The notes beneath the pieces are model-generated. The model was not told the DNA's origin, ran no database searches, and worked only from the letters and a program-made list of their open reading frames with translations. This document shows positions 18,774 to 27,761 of a DNA stretch of 64,000 bases, in pieces (the first letter of the stretch is position 1; the number at the start of each line of letters is the position of its first letter). Source of the DNA: CAVURS01 sp963795385 (lineage in GTDB: Bacteria; Actinomycetota; Actinomycetes; Actinomycetales; CAVURS01). The DNA lies in contig CAWCHK010000003.1 in NCBI GenBank assembly GCA_963795385.1, positions 620,001 to 684,000 on the forward strand, given 5' to 3'. The position numbers and the translations under genes are program-made.

Positions 18774-19531
18774 CCAGCATCTCGCCGCGCACCGCCATCG
18801 ACGTCGCCTCGGGCGTGCCGATGTACCGCCAGGTCGAGCGCAGCCTCACGGCCCGGATCGAGGCCGGCGAGTGGCAGCCGGGCGACCGCCTGCCCAGCGA
18901 GGAGGAGCTCGGCAACGAGTACGACGTCAGCCGGGTCACCATCCGGCAGGCCCTGGCCCGGATCGTCGACCGCGGCCTGGTCAGCCGGGAGCAGGGGCGC
19001 GGGACCTTCGTCAAGGACATGAACCTCATCGCCGGCGCCCGCGGTGTCACGTCGTTCACCAACGAGATCGCAGCGCTCGGTCTGGTCGCAGGGTCCCGGG
19101 TGCTGTCCTCGACGGTCGGCGATGCCGGTGACGAGGCCATCGGGGCCGCCCTCGGGCTCGCGCCGGCCGACCCCGTCCTGGTGCTGAAGCGGCTGAGGAC
19201 CGGCAGTGACCTCCCGATCGGCGTGCAGACGAGCTACCTGCCCCTGACCCGCTTCCCGGGGCTGGAGGACGTCGACATGAACGGCCAGTCGCTCTACGGC
19301 GTCCTGCGCGAGCGGTACGGCGTCGTCGCGACGCAGACCGCGGAGACCTTCCGCGTCGGCGGCGTGCCGGCCGACCTGGCCTCGGTCCTCGACGTACCGG
19401 CCGACACCCACGCCTTCCTCGTAGAGCGGGTCTCGTTCGACGTCCACGGTCCGTTCGAGCTGGTCCACAGCGTGATGCGGGGTGATCACTACCAGGTCCG
19501 CCTCGTCATGAACGACACCCACCCGGCGTAG
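18770..19531 (+). CDS. GntR/HutC family transcriptional regulator
   Basis: 253 residues. The N-terminal winged helix (SGVPMYRQVERSL, PSEEELGNEYDVSRVTIRQAL, GRGTFV) is followed by a UTRA effector domain (residues about 90-245), the DasR/NagR architecture. It overlaps the kinase gene by ATGA. It is the likely sensor of an intermediate of the module and a candidate binder of the palindrome at 14657. Confidence 0.88.
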   Translation: MTSISPRTAIDVASGVPMYRQVERSLTARIEAGEWQPGDRLPSEEELGNEYDVSRVTIRQALARIVDRGLVSREQGRGTFVKDMNLIAGARGVTSFTNEIAALGLVAGSRVLSSTVGDAGDEAIGAALGLAPADPVLVLKRLRTGSDLPIGVQTSYLPLTRFPGLEDVDMNGQSLYGVLRERYGVVATQTAETFRVGGVPADLASVLDVPADTHAFLVERVSFDVHGPFELVHSVMRGDHYQVRLVMNDTHPA

Positions 19532-19600
19532 GAGCCGGCGTCGACCGCCCCAGCGCGGCACCGCAGTCACGACCGAACCACCCGAAGGAGACGGAACACC

Positions 19601-20374
19601 TTGACCACCTCGGCCCAGTACACCCGCGGCCTGATCCAGCTGCTCGAGACGCTTGAAGGCACGCAGGGCGAGGCGCTCGACGCCGTCGCCGTCCAGTGCG
19701 CCACCAGCGTGCGCGCCGGGAACCTGGTCCATCTGTTCGGCAGCGGTCACTCGGTGATCCCGACGATGGACGCCTTCCCCCGCTACGGCAGCTGGGCCGG
19801 GCTGCACCCGCTGACCGACCCGCGACTGATGTGGCACAACGTCCTCGGCCCCGGCGGGGTGCGCGAGCTGCTCTGGCTGGAGCGCACCGAGAACTACATC
19901 GACAAGTTCCTCGACCACGAGCCGATCAACGCCGGCGACACATTGGTCGTCTACTCGCACAGCGGCCGGAACGCCGCGGGCATCGACGCCGCTCTCTGGG
20001 CGGGGGCGCGCGGTGTCACCACCGTTGCGGTCACGTCCCTGAAGTGCCGCGACAGCATGCAGCCGGCCCACTCGAGCGGCAAGTTCCTCTCCGACGTCTG
20101 CGACCTCGTGGTCGACACGGGCGTGCCGGTCGAGGACGCGATCGTCGCGGTCGACGGCTGGGACCGGCCGGTCGGCGGCTCCTCGACCGTGGTGGCCTGC
20201 GTCGTCAGCCACGAGATCATCACGCGCACCGCCCAGGTCCTCGGCCGGGACGGGATCGTGCTCCCGACCTTCGTCTCGCCCACGGTCGCCGGGGCGACGC
20301 TGTCCTCAAACGACGAGGTCTTCGACCGCCACCGCCGGTTGATGAGCGACGCCGAGGCCAAGGCGACCGGCTGA
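19601..20374 (+). CDS. UPF0309-type SIS-domain protein
   Basis: 257-residue protein of the UPF0309 sugar-isomerase-like family. The first SIS strand HLFGSGHSVIPTMDAFPRYG and the second VVYSHSGRNAAGIDAALWA form a phosphosugar site related to MurQ and GmhA. The start is TTG at 19601 behind GAAGGAG at normal spacing; no better start exists. It is the last gene of the sugar module and probably an isomerase or etherase-like step. The function is not established. Confidence 0.82.
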   Translation: MTTSAQYTRGLIQLLETLEGTQGEALDAVAVQCATSVRAGNLVHLFGSGHSVIPTMDAFPRYGSWAGLHPLTDPRLMWHNVLGPGGVRELLWLERTENYIDKFLDHEPINAGDTLVVYSHSGRNAAGIDAALWAGARGVTTVAVTSLKCRDSMQPAHSSGKFLSDVCDLVVDTGVPVEDAIVAVDGWDRPVGGSSTVVACVVSHEIITRTAQVLGRDGIVLPTFVSPTVAGATLSSNDEVFDRHRRLMSDAEAKATG

Positions 20375-20423
20375 TCGCCGGGCCTGCGCGGGCGACCGGC
20401 CGGCGCAGGCTTACCCTGGAGAG

Positions 20424-21437
20424 GTGACCGTCGCCCCCGAAGGCCGCAGGATGCTGCGGGTCGAAGCCCGCAACGCCGAGACCCCGATCGAGCGCAAGCC
20501 GTCGTGGATCAAGACCAAGGCGACGATGGGCCCGGACTACACGGAGCTGCACGCCCTGGTGAAGCGCGAGGGGCTGCACACGGTGTGCCAGGAGGCTGGC
20601 TGCCCCAACATCTTCGAGTGCTGGGAGGACCGCGAGGCGACCTTCCTCATCGGCGGCGAGCAGTGCACCCGGCGCTGTGACTTCTGCCAGATCGACACGG
20701 GCAAGCCCTCGCCGCTGGACCGCGACGAGCCGCGCCGGGTGGCCACGAGCGTCCAGGCGATGGGCCTGCGCTACGCCACGATCACCGGTGTCGCCCGCGA
20801 CGACCTCGAGGACGAGGGGGCCTGGCTCTACGCCGAGACGATCCGGCAGGTCCACGCCCTCAACCCCGGCACCGGCGTGGAGATCCTGGTGCCGGACTTC
20901 TCGGGGAAGCCCGAGCTGCTCCAGCAGGTCTTCGACGCGGCGCCGGAGGTGTTCGCGCACAACGTCGAGACCGTGCCGCGGATCTTCAAGCGGATCCGGC
21001 CGGCATTCCGCTACGACCGGTCCCTCGACGTCATCAGCCAGGGCCGCGCCGCCGGCCTGGTCACCAAGTCGAACCTGATCCTCGGCATGGGCGAGACCCG
21101 CGAGGAGGTCAGTGCCGCGTTGCGTGACTTGTACGCCGCGGGCACCGACCTGCTGACCATCACGCAGTACCTGCGGCCCAGCCCCCGCCACCACCCCGTG
21201 GACCGGTGGGTGAAGCCCGAGGAGTTCGTCGAGCTCTCCGACGAGGCCGAGGCCCTGGGCTTCGCCGGCGTCATGGCCGGGCCGCTCGTGCGCTCGTCGT
21301 ACCGCGCGGGGCGGCTGTGGGCCCAGGCCATGCAGCGTCGCGGCGCCCCGATCCCCGACGCGCTCGCGCACCTGACCGGCCAGGGCAGCGCCCGCCAGGA
21401 GGCCTCCAGCCTGCTCGCCCAGATCGCGCAGGCCTGA
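20424..21437 (+). CDS. lipA: Lipoyl synthase LipA
   Basis: Radical SAM enzyme that inserts two sulfurs into octanoyl groups on lipoyl domains. The 337-residue product has the auxiliary cluster Cys55, Cys60 and Cys66 (VCQEAGCPNIFEC) and the radical SAM cluster Cys81, Cys85 and Cys88 (CTRRCDFC). The GTG at 20424 has TACCCT six bases upstream. Targets include the two lipoyl domains of SucB in this window. Confidence 0.96.
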   Translation: MTVAPEGRRMLRVEARNAETPIERKPSWIKTKATMGPDYTELHALVKREGLHTVCQEAGCPNIFECWEDREATFLIGGEQCTRRCDFCQIDTGKPSPLDRDEPRRVATSVQAMGLRYATITGVARDDLEDEGAWLYAETIRQVHALNPGTGVEILVPDFSGKPELLQQVFDAAPEVFAHNVETVPRIFKRIRPAFRYDRSLDVISQGRAAGLVTKSNLILGMGETREEVSAALRDLYAAGTDLLTITQYLRPSPRHHPVDRWVKPEEFVELSDEAEALGFAGVMAGPLVRSSYRAGRLWAQAMQRRGAPIPDALAHLTGQGSARQEASSLLAQIAQA

Positions 21438-21473
21438 ACCAGCACGTCGGCTCCGGCCCGTATCCTGAGCGGC

Positions 21474-22214
21474 ATGGCGCGCAAGAAGAAGGACTCCGGC
21501 AGCGACGCAGGCCCCCCGGTCGAGAAGAAGAAGGGCCGGTTCGCCCAGGTCTGGCAGGTCTACCGGGCGGCGGCCGGGATCGACAAGAAGATCACCTGGT
21601 GGATGCTCGGCGTCGCGGTGGTGGTCATCGGGTTCTTCACCGGGATCGGCTTCCTCCTCGGACACTGGACCTACTTCTTCATCCTCAGCATCCCGATGGC
21701 GCTGCTGGGGGCGCTGATCGTGATGGGACGCCGGGCCGAGCGGGCGGCGTACCGCCAGCTGCAGGGTCAGGCCGGTGCCTCCGGCGCCGCGCTCTCGGCG
21801 CTCCGCCGCGGCTGGTACTACGACAAGGAGCCGGTCGCGGCCGAGGCCAACCGGCCCGGTGACCTGCAGAACGTCGCCCTCGTCTTCCGGGCCATCGGGC
21901 GCCCCGGTGTCGTGCTGGTCAGCGAGGGGCCGATCGCGCGGGCCAGCCGGCTGGTGGACTCCGAGCGCAAGCGGGTCAACCGGGTGGCGCCGAACGTGCC
22001 GGTCCACATCCTGCGCATCGGCGAGGGCGCCGACGAGGTACCTGTGGCCAAGCTGGCCAAGAAGATCGGCCGGATGCGGCCCGAGCTCAGCAAGGGCGAG
22101 GTGGACGCGGTCAACAAGCGGCTCAAGGCCCTCGGCGGGGTGCGGATGCCGGTGCCCAAGGGCCTGGACCCGACCAAGACCCGGCCGGACCGCAAGGCCA
22201 TGCGCGGCCGCTGA
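21474..22214 (+). CDS. DUF4191 family membrane protein
   Basis: 246 residues: a Lys-rich start, two membrane helices (WWMLGVAVVVIGFFTGIGFLL and YFFILSIPMALLGALIV) and a soluble C-terminal domain. It is the usual neighbour downstream of lipA in actinobacteria (as Rv2219 in M. tuberculosis). TATCCT lies seven bases before the ATG. The function is unknown. Confidence 0.9.
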   Translation: MARKKKDSGSDAGPPVEKKKGRFAQVWQVYRAAAGIDKKITWWMLGVAVVVIGFFTGIGFLLGHWTYFFILSIPMALLGALIVMGRRAERAAYRQLQGQAGASGAALSALRRGWYYDKEPVAAEANRPGDLQNVALVFRAIGRPGVVLVSEGPIARASRLVDSERKRVNRVAPNVPVHILRIGEGADEVPVAKLAKKIGRMRPELSKGEVDAVNKRLKALGGVRMPVPKGLDPTKTRPDRKAMRGR

Positions 22215-22289
22215 GCCGGCACCGAACTCGCACCCGATCTTTGCCCCGCGGTCATCGCGGGGAAACATCGACGGCGTTCAGTGGTGGTC

Positions 22290-22502
22290 ATGCGCACCAG
22301 CAGCCACCTTCGCCTCGTCACCTCGCTCGGCCGCCGGCTGGACGGCGTCGTCTGCGCAGGGGCGGTCGCCAACGCCGCCCGGTCGGTCCTGCAGGACCAG
22401 GAGCGGGCCGAGCAGCGTCGGGATGCCCGAGCCGCGGTCGCCGAGCTCGAGCGGCTGACCCGGTCGACCGGCCCGGGCGTCGGCGTCCGGCGTACGGGCT
22501 GA
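22290..22502 (+). CDS. Small hypothetical protein, about 70 aa
   Basis: Short frame with very strong G/C third-position bias, MRTSSHLRLVTSLGRR at the start and an amphipathic charged helix (QDQERAEQRRDARAAVAELE). GTG codons just upstream at 22281 and 22284 are alternative starts; no clear ribosome binding site. It lies in the gap between the DUF4191 gene and the convergent RDD gene. The family is not recognised. Confidence 0.45.
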   Translation: MRTSSHLRLVTSLGRRLDGVVCAGAVANAARSVLQDQERAEQRRDARAAVAELERLTRSTGPGVGVRRTG

Positions 22503-22512
22503 GGCGCTGCCG

Positions 22513-22971
22513 TCAGACCCGCAGGAGCACGGTGCCGTTGACCCGGTCGTGCACGCCACGCTGGTCGCGGTCCCAGATCAGGGCCGGCACCACGAGGCAC
22601 AGCAGCAGGCTCCGCACCAGTGCGAGCAGGGGTCCGGGCAGCTCGCCGGACAGCCGCTGGACCCGCAGGCCGAGCAGCCGGTGACCGACCGTGGAGCCCA
22701 CGGTGCCCACGAGCAGGACGTTCTCGACGAAGAAGACCAGGAGCGGGAGGAACGCCGTCGGTCCGGCCCGGCCGAGCCGGAAGCCGAAGAGCGAGGCGAT
22801 CAGCTCGCACAGGAGGTAGTCGACGACGATGGCCAGGGCGCGGCGGCCGAAGCGGGCCACCGAGCCGGGCCCGTCCGCGGGGAGCCCCAGCCGGACCCCG
22901 GGCCGCTGGGCGTCGGGGTTCAGGCTGCCGGGGCCCTGGAGCCAGGACCCGATGTCCCTGCGGTCGACCAT
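22513..22971 (-). CDS. RDD family membrane protein
   Basis: 152 residues with the RDD-type start of the domain (RFGRRALAIVVDYLL), three or so membrane segments (FLPLLVFFVENVLLVG; ALVRSLLLCLVVPALIW) and the conserved GHRLLGLRVQ. The function is unknown; the position beside glnA matches the mycobacterial order. TAGCCT lies six bases upstream of the ATG, on the strand opposite glnA. Confidence 0.9.
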   Translation of the reverse strand: MVDRRDIGSWLQGPGSLNPDAQRPGVRLGLPADGPGSVARFGRRALAIVVDYLLCELIASLFGFRLGRAGPTAFLPLLVFFVENVLLVGTVGSTVGHRLLGLRVQRLSGELPGPLLALVRSLLLCLVVPALIWDRDQRGVHDRVNGTVLLRV

Positions 22972-23010
22972 GGCGCCAGGCTACTTGGCCGTCACCGGGC
23001 CCCCGGCCTG

Positions 23011-23048
23011 GTAACACTGGTGAAACATCCGGGACACTGACGCGTCAC
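23011..23048 (+). promoter_or_regulatory. GlnR-box series upstream of glnA
   Basis: Four 5-mers with constant 6-base spacing: GTAAC (23011), GAAAC (23022), GACAC (23033), GTCAC (23044). The first pair is a perfect match to the actinobacterial GlnR site and the second pair is weaker. A -10-like TAGCGT lies at 23059-23064, placing the boxes at and upstream of -35, as expected for nitrogen control of glnA. Confidence 0.7.
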
Positions 23049-23107
23049 CCCGGTTGCCTAGCGTTCCGTGAGCGAGCGGCAGCGGGCCCTTGCCTGGAGG
23101 AGGTTGG

Positions 23108-24532
23108 ATGTTCACCCACGCCGATGAGGTCCTGAAGTTCATCAAGGACCAGGACGTCAAGTTCGTCGACGTCCGCTTCTGCGACCTGCCGGGAGTGATG
23201 CAGCACTTCAACGTCCCGGCCGCCTCGATCGCAGAGGAGTTCTTCACCGAGGGCCAGATGTTCGACGGGTCCTCGATCCGCGGCTTCCAGGCGATCCACG
23301 AGTCGGACATGAAGCTCATCCCCGACCTGACCACCGCCTACCTGGACCCGTTCCGGGCCGAGACGACGCTGAACATCAACATGGGCATCGTCGACCCGTA
23401 CACCGACGAGCCGTACAGCCGGGACCCGCGCCAGGTGGCCGCGAAGGCCGAGACCTACTTGAAGTCGACCGGCATCGCGGACACCGCGTTCTTCGCGCCC
23501 GAGGCCGAGTTCTACATCTTCGACGACGTGCGCTTCGAGACCAAGCAGAACGCCGGCTACTACTACATCGACTCGATCGAGGCAGCCTGGAACACCGGCC
23601 GGGTCGAGGAGGGTGGCAACCTCGGCCACAAGACGCCGTACAAGGGTGGCTACTTCCCCGTCCCGCCGGTGGACCACTACGCGGACCTGCGCGACCAGAT
23701 CGTCCTGGAGCTCGAGGCCCTGGGGCTGCAGGTGGAGCGCTCCCACCACGAGGTCGGCACCGCTGGTCAGGCGGAGATCAACTACCGCTTCGACACCCTC
23801 GCGAAGTCGGCCGACAAGGTCATGCTGTTCAAGTACGTCGTGAAGTCGGTGGCGCACGCTCACGGCAAGACGGCGACGTTCATGCCGAAACCCTTGTTTG
23901 GTGACAACGGTTCTGGCATGCACTGCCACCAGTCCCTGTGGAAGGACGGCGAGCCGCTGTTCTTCGACGAGGCCGGCTACGGCGGGCTCTCGGACCTGGC
24001 CCGCTGGTACATCGGTGGCCTGCTCAAGCACGCGCCGTCCCTGCTGGCCTTCACCAACCCGACGGTCAACTCCTACCACCGGCTCGTGCCGGGCTACGAG
24101 GCGCCGGTCAACCTGGTCTACTCGGCCCGCAACCGCTCGGCCTGCGTCCGCATCCCGGTGACGGGGTCGAACCCCAAGGCCAAGCGGATCGAGTTCCGCG
24201 TGCCCGACCCGTCGTCGAACCCGTACCTGGCGTTCTCGGCGATGCTGATGGCCGGCCTGGACGGCATCAAGAACCGGATCGAGCCGCCGGACCCGATCGA
24301 CAAGGACCTCTACGAGCTGCCGCCGGAGGAGCACGCCTCGATCCAGCAGGTGCCCGGCACGCTGGCCGAGGTGCTGGACGCGCTCGAGGTCGATCACGAC
24401 TACCTGACCGAGGGCAATGTCTTCGCCCCCGACCTGATCGAGACCTGGATCGACTACAAGCGCACCCAGGAGATCGACCCCGTCCGGCTGCGCCCCCACC
24501 CCCACGAGTTCGAGCTCTACTACGACATCTAG
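23108..24532 (+). CDS. glnA: Glutamine synthetase type I
   Basis: Makes glutamine from glutamate, ammonia and ATP; dodecamer in the cytosol. The 474-residue product starts MFTHADEVLKFIKD behind GGAGGAGG. It has the metal and ATP motifs of GS-I (FMPKPLFGDNGSGMHCHQS; NRSACVRIP) and the adenylylation Tyr402 in KDLYELPPEE, the target of GlnE encoded at 51-54 kb. A longer in-frame start at 23090 would overlap the ribosome binding site and is rejected. Confidence 0.97.
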   Translation: MFTHADEVLKFIKDQDVKFVDVRFCDLPGVMQHFNVPAASIAEEFFTEGQMFDGSSIRGFQAIHESDMKLIPDLTTAYLDPFRAETTLNINMGIVDPYTDEPYSRDPRQVAAKAETYLKSTGIADTAFFAPEAEFYIFDDVRFETKQNAGYYYIDSIEAAWNTGRVEEGGNLGHKTPYKGGYFPVPPVDHYADLRDQIVLELEALGLQVERSHHEVGTAGQAEINYRFDTLAKSADKVMLFKYVVKSVAHAHGKTATFMPKPLFGDNGSGMHCHQSLWKDGEPLFFDEAGYGGLSDLARWYIGGLLKHAPSLLAFTNPTVNSYHRLVPGYEAPVNLVYSARNRSACVRIPVTGSNPKAKRIEFRVPDPSSNPYLAFSAMLMAGLDGIKNRIEPPDPIDKDLYELPPEEHASIQQVPGTLAEVLDALEVDHDYLTEGNVFAPDLIETWIDYKRTQEIDPVRLRPHPHEFELYYDI

Positions 24533-24601
24533 ACCGTCGTAGGCCCCTGACCTGCAGTTTCGGGCTCAGCCTCCTCTCACTGTCAGGGAAATACCCGTAC
24601 G

Positions 24602-24633
24602 AGGGCCCGTCGTGATACTTCACGACGGGCCTT
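24602..24633 (+). terminator. Strong hairpin terminator after glnA
   Basis: Perfect 12-bp stem (24604-24615 with 24620-24631, loop TACT), extendable to 14 with one G-T pair, about 70 bases after the glnA stop. No T tract follows. Confidence 0.8.
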
Positions 24634-24647
24634 CGTCGTCGGTGGGG

Positions 24648-24686
24648 CCGCAGGTCGTGGAACCGGAAGCCGTCCGGCAGGCCGAC
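24648..24686 (-). other. Possible tyrosine-integrase relic box
   Basis: On the minus strand 13 codons read VGLPDGFRFHDLR, which closely resembles the HxLR region of actinobacterial tyrosine recombinases; the expected next residues are lost. The surrounding 24634-24898 contains no other recognised coding sequence. A chance match cannot be excluded. Confidence 0.2.
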
Positions 24687-24900
24687 CGAGGCGCGCGCCG
24701 CGCTGACACTGATCACTGTGCAGGTGCAGCTCGTGACATCGGTGATCCGCACGCTCTGGCCGACCTTCGGCGGGATCATCCTGGTGGTCACGAAGGTCGT
24801 GTTCCCGGCCGGGGTCCGGGGCGGCAGCCCGCATGGGATGAAAGGGCCGACGCCACCCAGCCGGGTGACCAGACCATGATGCGCCACCGCCAGTGGCGGA

Positions 24901-25482
24901 TCAGCCCAGGGCCAGGACGGCATACATGGTCGCGAGGGCGACCGCGAGGCCGCCCAGCAGAAGGCGCAGCGCCCGTTCCGGCACGTGGTGCTGCCACCGG
25001 GCGCCGAGGTACCCGCCGACGAGGCCACCGAGGCCGCAGGCGAGCCCGACGTCCCATCGCGGCGCGACTGAGCCCGCCGCGTCGAAAGACAGCAGACCGT
25101 AGGTGGTGGCCCCGATCACCGAGGTGACGAACGTAGCCGTCAGGGCGGCCGGCGCCACCACGCTGACCGCGAGTCCGGAGCCGACCAGGATCGGCCCGAG
25201 GATCGACCCGCCGCCGATCCCGTAGATGCCGCCGATCACACCGACGGCGAGGGCCAGGCCGGTGACTGTAGACGGGCTCAGGGTGCGGCCATGGTGAGGG
25301 CGCCAGGACCGGGCGATCAGCCACAGGCCCAGCGGGAGCAGGACGGCGGCCACGACCAGCCGGAACGCCCGCGGTCCAGGGAGCACGTACACGCGGATCA
25401 GCGCGCCCACGATCACGCCCGGCAGGGTGCCGGTCAGCAGCTTCCGGGTGAGTGGGCCGCCAAGCTGTCCGCCACGCCAGTA
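24901..25482 (-). pseudogene. TauE/SafE-family permease, 5'-truncated
   Basis: The central and C-terminal part of a sulfite/sulfonate-exporter-like membrane protein is clear: GGQLGGPLTRKLLTGTLPG, then four or five helices including VIGGIYGIGGGSILGPIL and LACGLGGLVGGYLGARW. The first helical repeat (roughly 80-90 residues) that should precede it is missing; sequence upstream of about 25480 in the same frame is Arg/Pro/Ser-rich and not membrane-like. The frame itself stays open to 25761. I read it as a truncated remnant; a shortened functional protein is less likely. Confidence 0.65.
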
Positions 25483-25749
25483 CCCTCCGCCAGCCGCGCC
25501 CAGGACACGCGCGGACCCTACCGGGGCTCCGTCAGCTGTAGACGAACCGCTCGACTGGCATGTCGCCGCGACGCTGCTGGCCTGGCGTCTCGAGGACCGG
25601 TGGGCGACCGGGGCCTGGCCGACCCGCACGGACTGAGCGCTGCGCGGTCGCCCGGCTGGGAGAGGCTTGCCGCCCCGGGTGGAGGGACCGCGCGGGCGGC
25701 CGCGGCATCCTGGTGTCCTCGGGGTCGCGGAGGGGTCCAGACACGAGTG
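25483..25749. other. Gap without a recognised gene
   Basis: Between the truncated permease and the downstream terminator of the APC permease gene I see no recognisable protein or RNA. Open frames exist on both strands but lack family features and ribosome binding sites. This is probably the junction left by a deletion. Confidence 0.4.
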
Positions 25750-25781
25750 CGGCCCGCCCACCTCACCAGGTGGACGGGCCG
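25750..25781 (-). terminator. Hairpin downstream of the APC permease gene
   Basis: 14-bp stem with one mismatch (25750-25763 with 25768-25781, loop CACC), about 80 bases after the stop of the permease gene. Confidence 0.65.
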
Positions 25782-25857
25782 CCGTCGTACGCCGGGGTTC
25801 AGGCGCGCCGCAGGATCCGGCCCAGGTGCCGCAGCCGGCGCGGGTGGGCGATGAACG

Positions 25858-27525
25858 TCACGTCTGGTCGCCCGACTCCGGGTCGGCCGACTCCTGCTCC
25901 GCGTCGGCGATGTGCCGCTCGACCTCGGATCGGGGCTGGCGGACGTGGACCGCGAGCAGATAGATACCCGCGCAGAACGCCAGGTTGATGAGGAACACCC
26001 AGTTGAAGGCCGCGGGGTGCTCAGTCGGGTCCGCGAGCCAGCTGACCAGCGTCATTCCGGCGAACCAGGGCAGCACCCAGAAGCCCGAGCGCAGCGCGAG
26101 CGGGGCCTTGGCCGCCCGGTCCCCGACGAGGTGGAACGCGGCCAGGACGACGTAGCCGATCAGTACGGTGACGAACAGCTTCTTGTTGGTGTCCCAGCCG
26201 CCCCAGTAGACGATCATGTTGGCGGCGTAGAAGCCGAGGAACGGCAGGACGTCGCCGCCCGGCAGCCGGTACGGCCGGACGGCATCCGGCAGGTCGCGGC
26301 GCAGTGCCGCCACCACGAGGGGCCCGGAGCCGAACGAGATGACGGTCGCGCTGGTGATGAAGCCGACGAGCTGCTGCCAGCTCGGGAACGGCAGGAACAG
26401 GATCAGGCCGACGACGAAGGTCAGCGCCAGACCGTAGACCGGGACGCCGGTGCGGCTGACCCGTGCCAGCGCCGCCGGGGCGTTGCGGTTGCGGCCCATC
26501 GCGTACGACACGCGCGCGGAGGCGGTCGTGTAGATGAAGCCGGTGTCGGAGGGGGAGATGATCGCGTCCGCGTAGAGCAGGTAGGCCAGCCAGGTCGCGC
26601 CGGCCAGGGTGGAGATGGCGGCCAGCGGGCCGAAGTCGTTGGTGAAGGCCAGGGAGCTCCAACCGTGGGACTTGTCGAGGGCGGACGCCGGGACGCCCAG
26701 CGTGAAGGCGACCTGCAGCAGCACGTAGATGACTGCCGTGATCAGCACGGATCCGATGACTGCGAGGGGGACGTCTCGCTTGGGGTTGCTGCTCTCCCCC
26801 GCCAGTTCGATGCCTTGGCGGAACCCGAGGAAGGAGAACGTGATTCCCGCGGTCGAGATGGCCAGGAAGACGCCATGAGTGCCGTCCGGGGCGAACCCGT
26901 GGGAGTTGTAGTTGGCGGTCCCACCCATGGAGTTCCCGGCGAACGCGAGGACCAGGAACGTGACGATCACCAGCAGGATGATCGCGAGCTTCCACCAGAC
27001 CAGTGCGTTGTTGATCTGGGCGAACAGGCGCACCCCGTAGTAGTTGACGACGACGAAGACGGCAAGGAGCACGATGGCGGTGACCAGGCCGAGTCCCGTG
27101 AGCGTGTACGTCGGCTCACCATTGACCTTGTGCTTGGTGGTGAAGTCGGCGTACTTGGTTGCGTACTGCAGGGCACCCTCGACCTCGATGGCGGGAACGG
27201 CGGCGGTGGAGATCCAGGTGATCCACCCGAGCGAGTAGCTCGCGAAGGATCCCCACACCAGCTGCGGGTAGCGCACGACACCACCCGAGATCGGGAACAT
27301 CGGCCCGAGCTCCGCGTAGGCGAGGGCGATCAGCAGGATCATCACCCCGGCGATGGCCCAGGAGAAGACCGCCGCCGGTCCAGCCGTCACCGAGGCGTTG
27401 AAGGCCCCGAACAGCCACCCGGAGCCGATGATCGACCCGATGCCCGCGAAGAGCAGACCGACCGGACCGACATGGCGGTTCAGCCGTCCCTGGTCACTCT
27501 GTGTCTGTGTGCTCGTCCCAGTCAT
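25858..27525 (-). CDS. APC family amino acid permease
   Basis: 555 residues with about 12 membrane helices. The first helix carries the APC signature GIGSIIGSGWLFG, and EVEGALQYATKY and GFRQGIELAGES belong to conserved inner helices. It imports or exchanges amino acids or related compounds; the substrate is unknown. GAAGG precedes the ATG. It diverges from a racemase-like gene, so it may supply that enzyme's substrate, but this is only inferred from position. Confidence 0.88.
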   Translation of the reverse strand: MTGTSTQTQSDQGRLNRHVGPVGLLFAGIGSIIGSGWLFGAFNASVTAGPAAVFSWAIAGVMILLIALAYAELGPMFPISGGVVRYPQLVWGSFASYSLGWITWISTAAVPAIEVEGALQYATKYADFTTKHKVNGEPTYTLTGLGLVTAIVLLAVFVVVNYYGVRLFAQINNALVWWKLAIILLVIVTFLVLAFAGNSMGGTANYNSHGFAPDGTHGVFLAISTAGITFSFLGFRQGIELAGESSNPKRDVPLAVIGSVLITAVIYVLLQVAFTLGVPASALDKSHGWSSLAFTNDFGPLAAISTLAGATWLAYLLYADAIISPSDTGFIYTTASARVSYAMGRNRNAPAALARVSRTGVPVYGLALTFVVGLILFLPFPSWQQLVGFITSATVISFGSGPLVVAALRRDLPDAVRPYRLPGGDVLPFLGFYAANMIVYWGGWDTNKKLFVTVLIGYVVLAAFHLVGDRAAKAPLALRSGFWVLPWFAGMTLVSWLADPTEHPAAFNWVFLINLAFCAGIYLLAVHVRQPRSEVERHIADAEQESADPESGDQT

Positions 27526-27761
27526 CCTTCGACGCTAGGACCGCACCCGGCCTGCGGCGACTCGAGACCGCCTAGCCTTCGGTGCCAACGGATTCGTCGA
27601 TCGCTGGACGCGCTGGACGCGCTCTCCCACGATGGCTGCGGATACGGTGGGCAGGCTCGATCGTGCCGGTCCAGCCCGCGGGAGGTCGCCAGCGTGTGCA
27701 CGGAGCAACGTGAGGCCGCCGCGGCGATGAGGCTGCGCGGCAGTGGTCGACGGGCGCGGCC

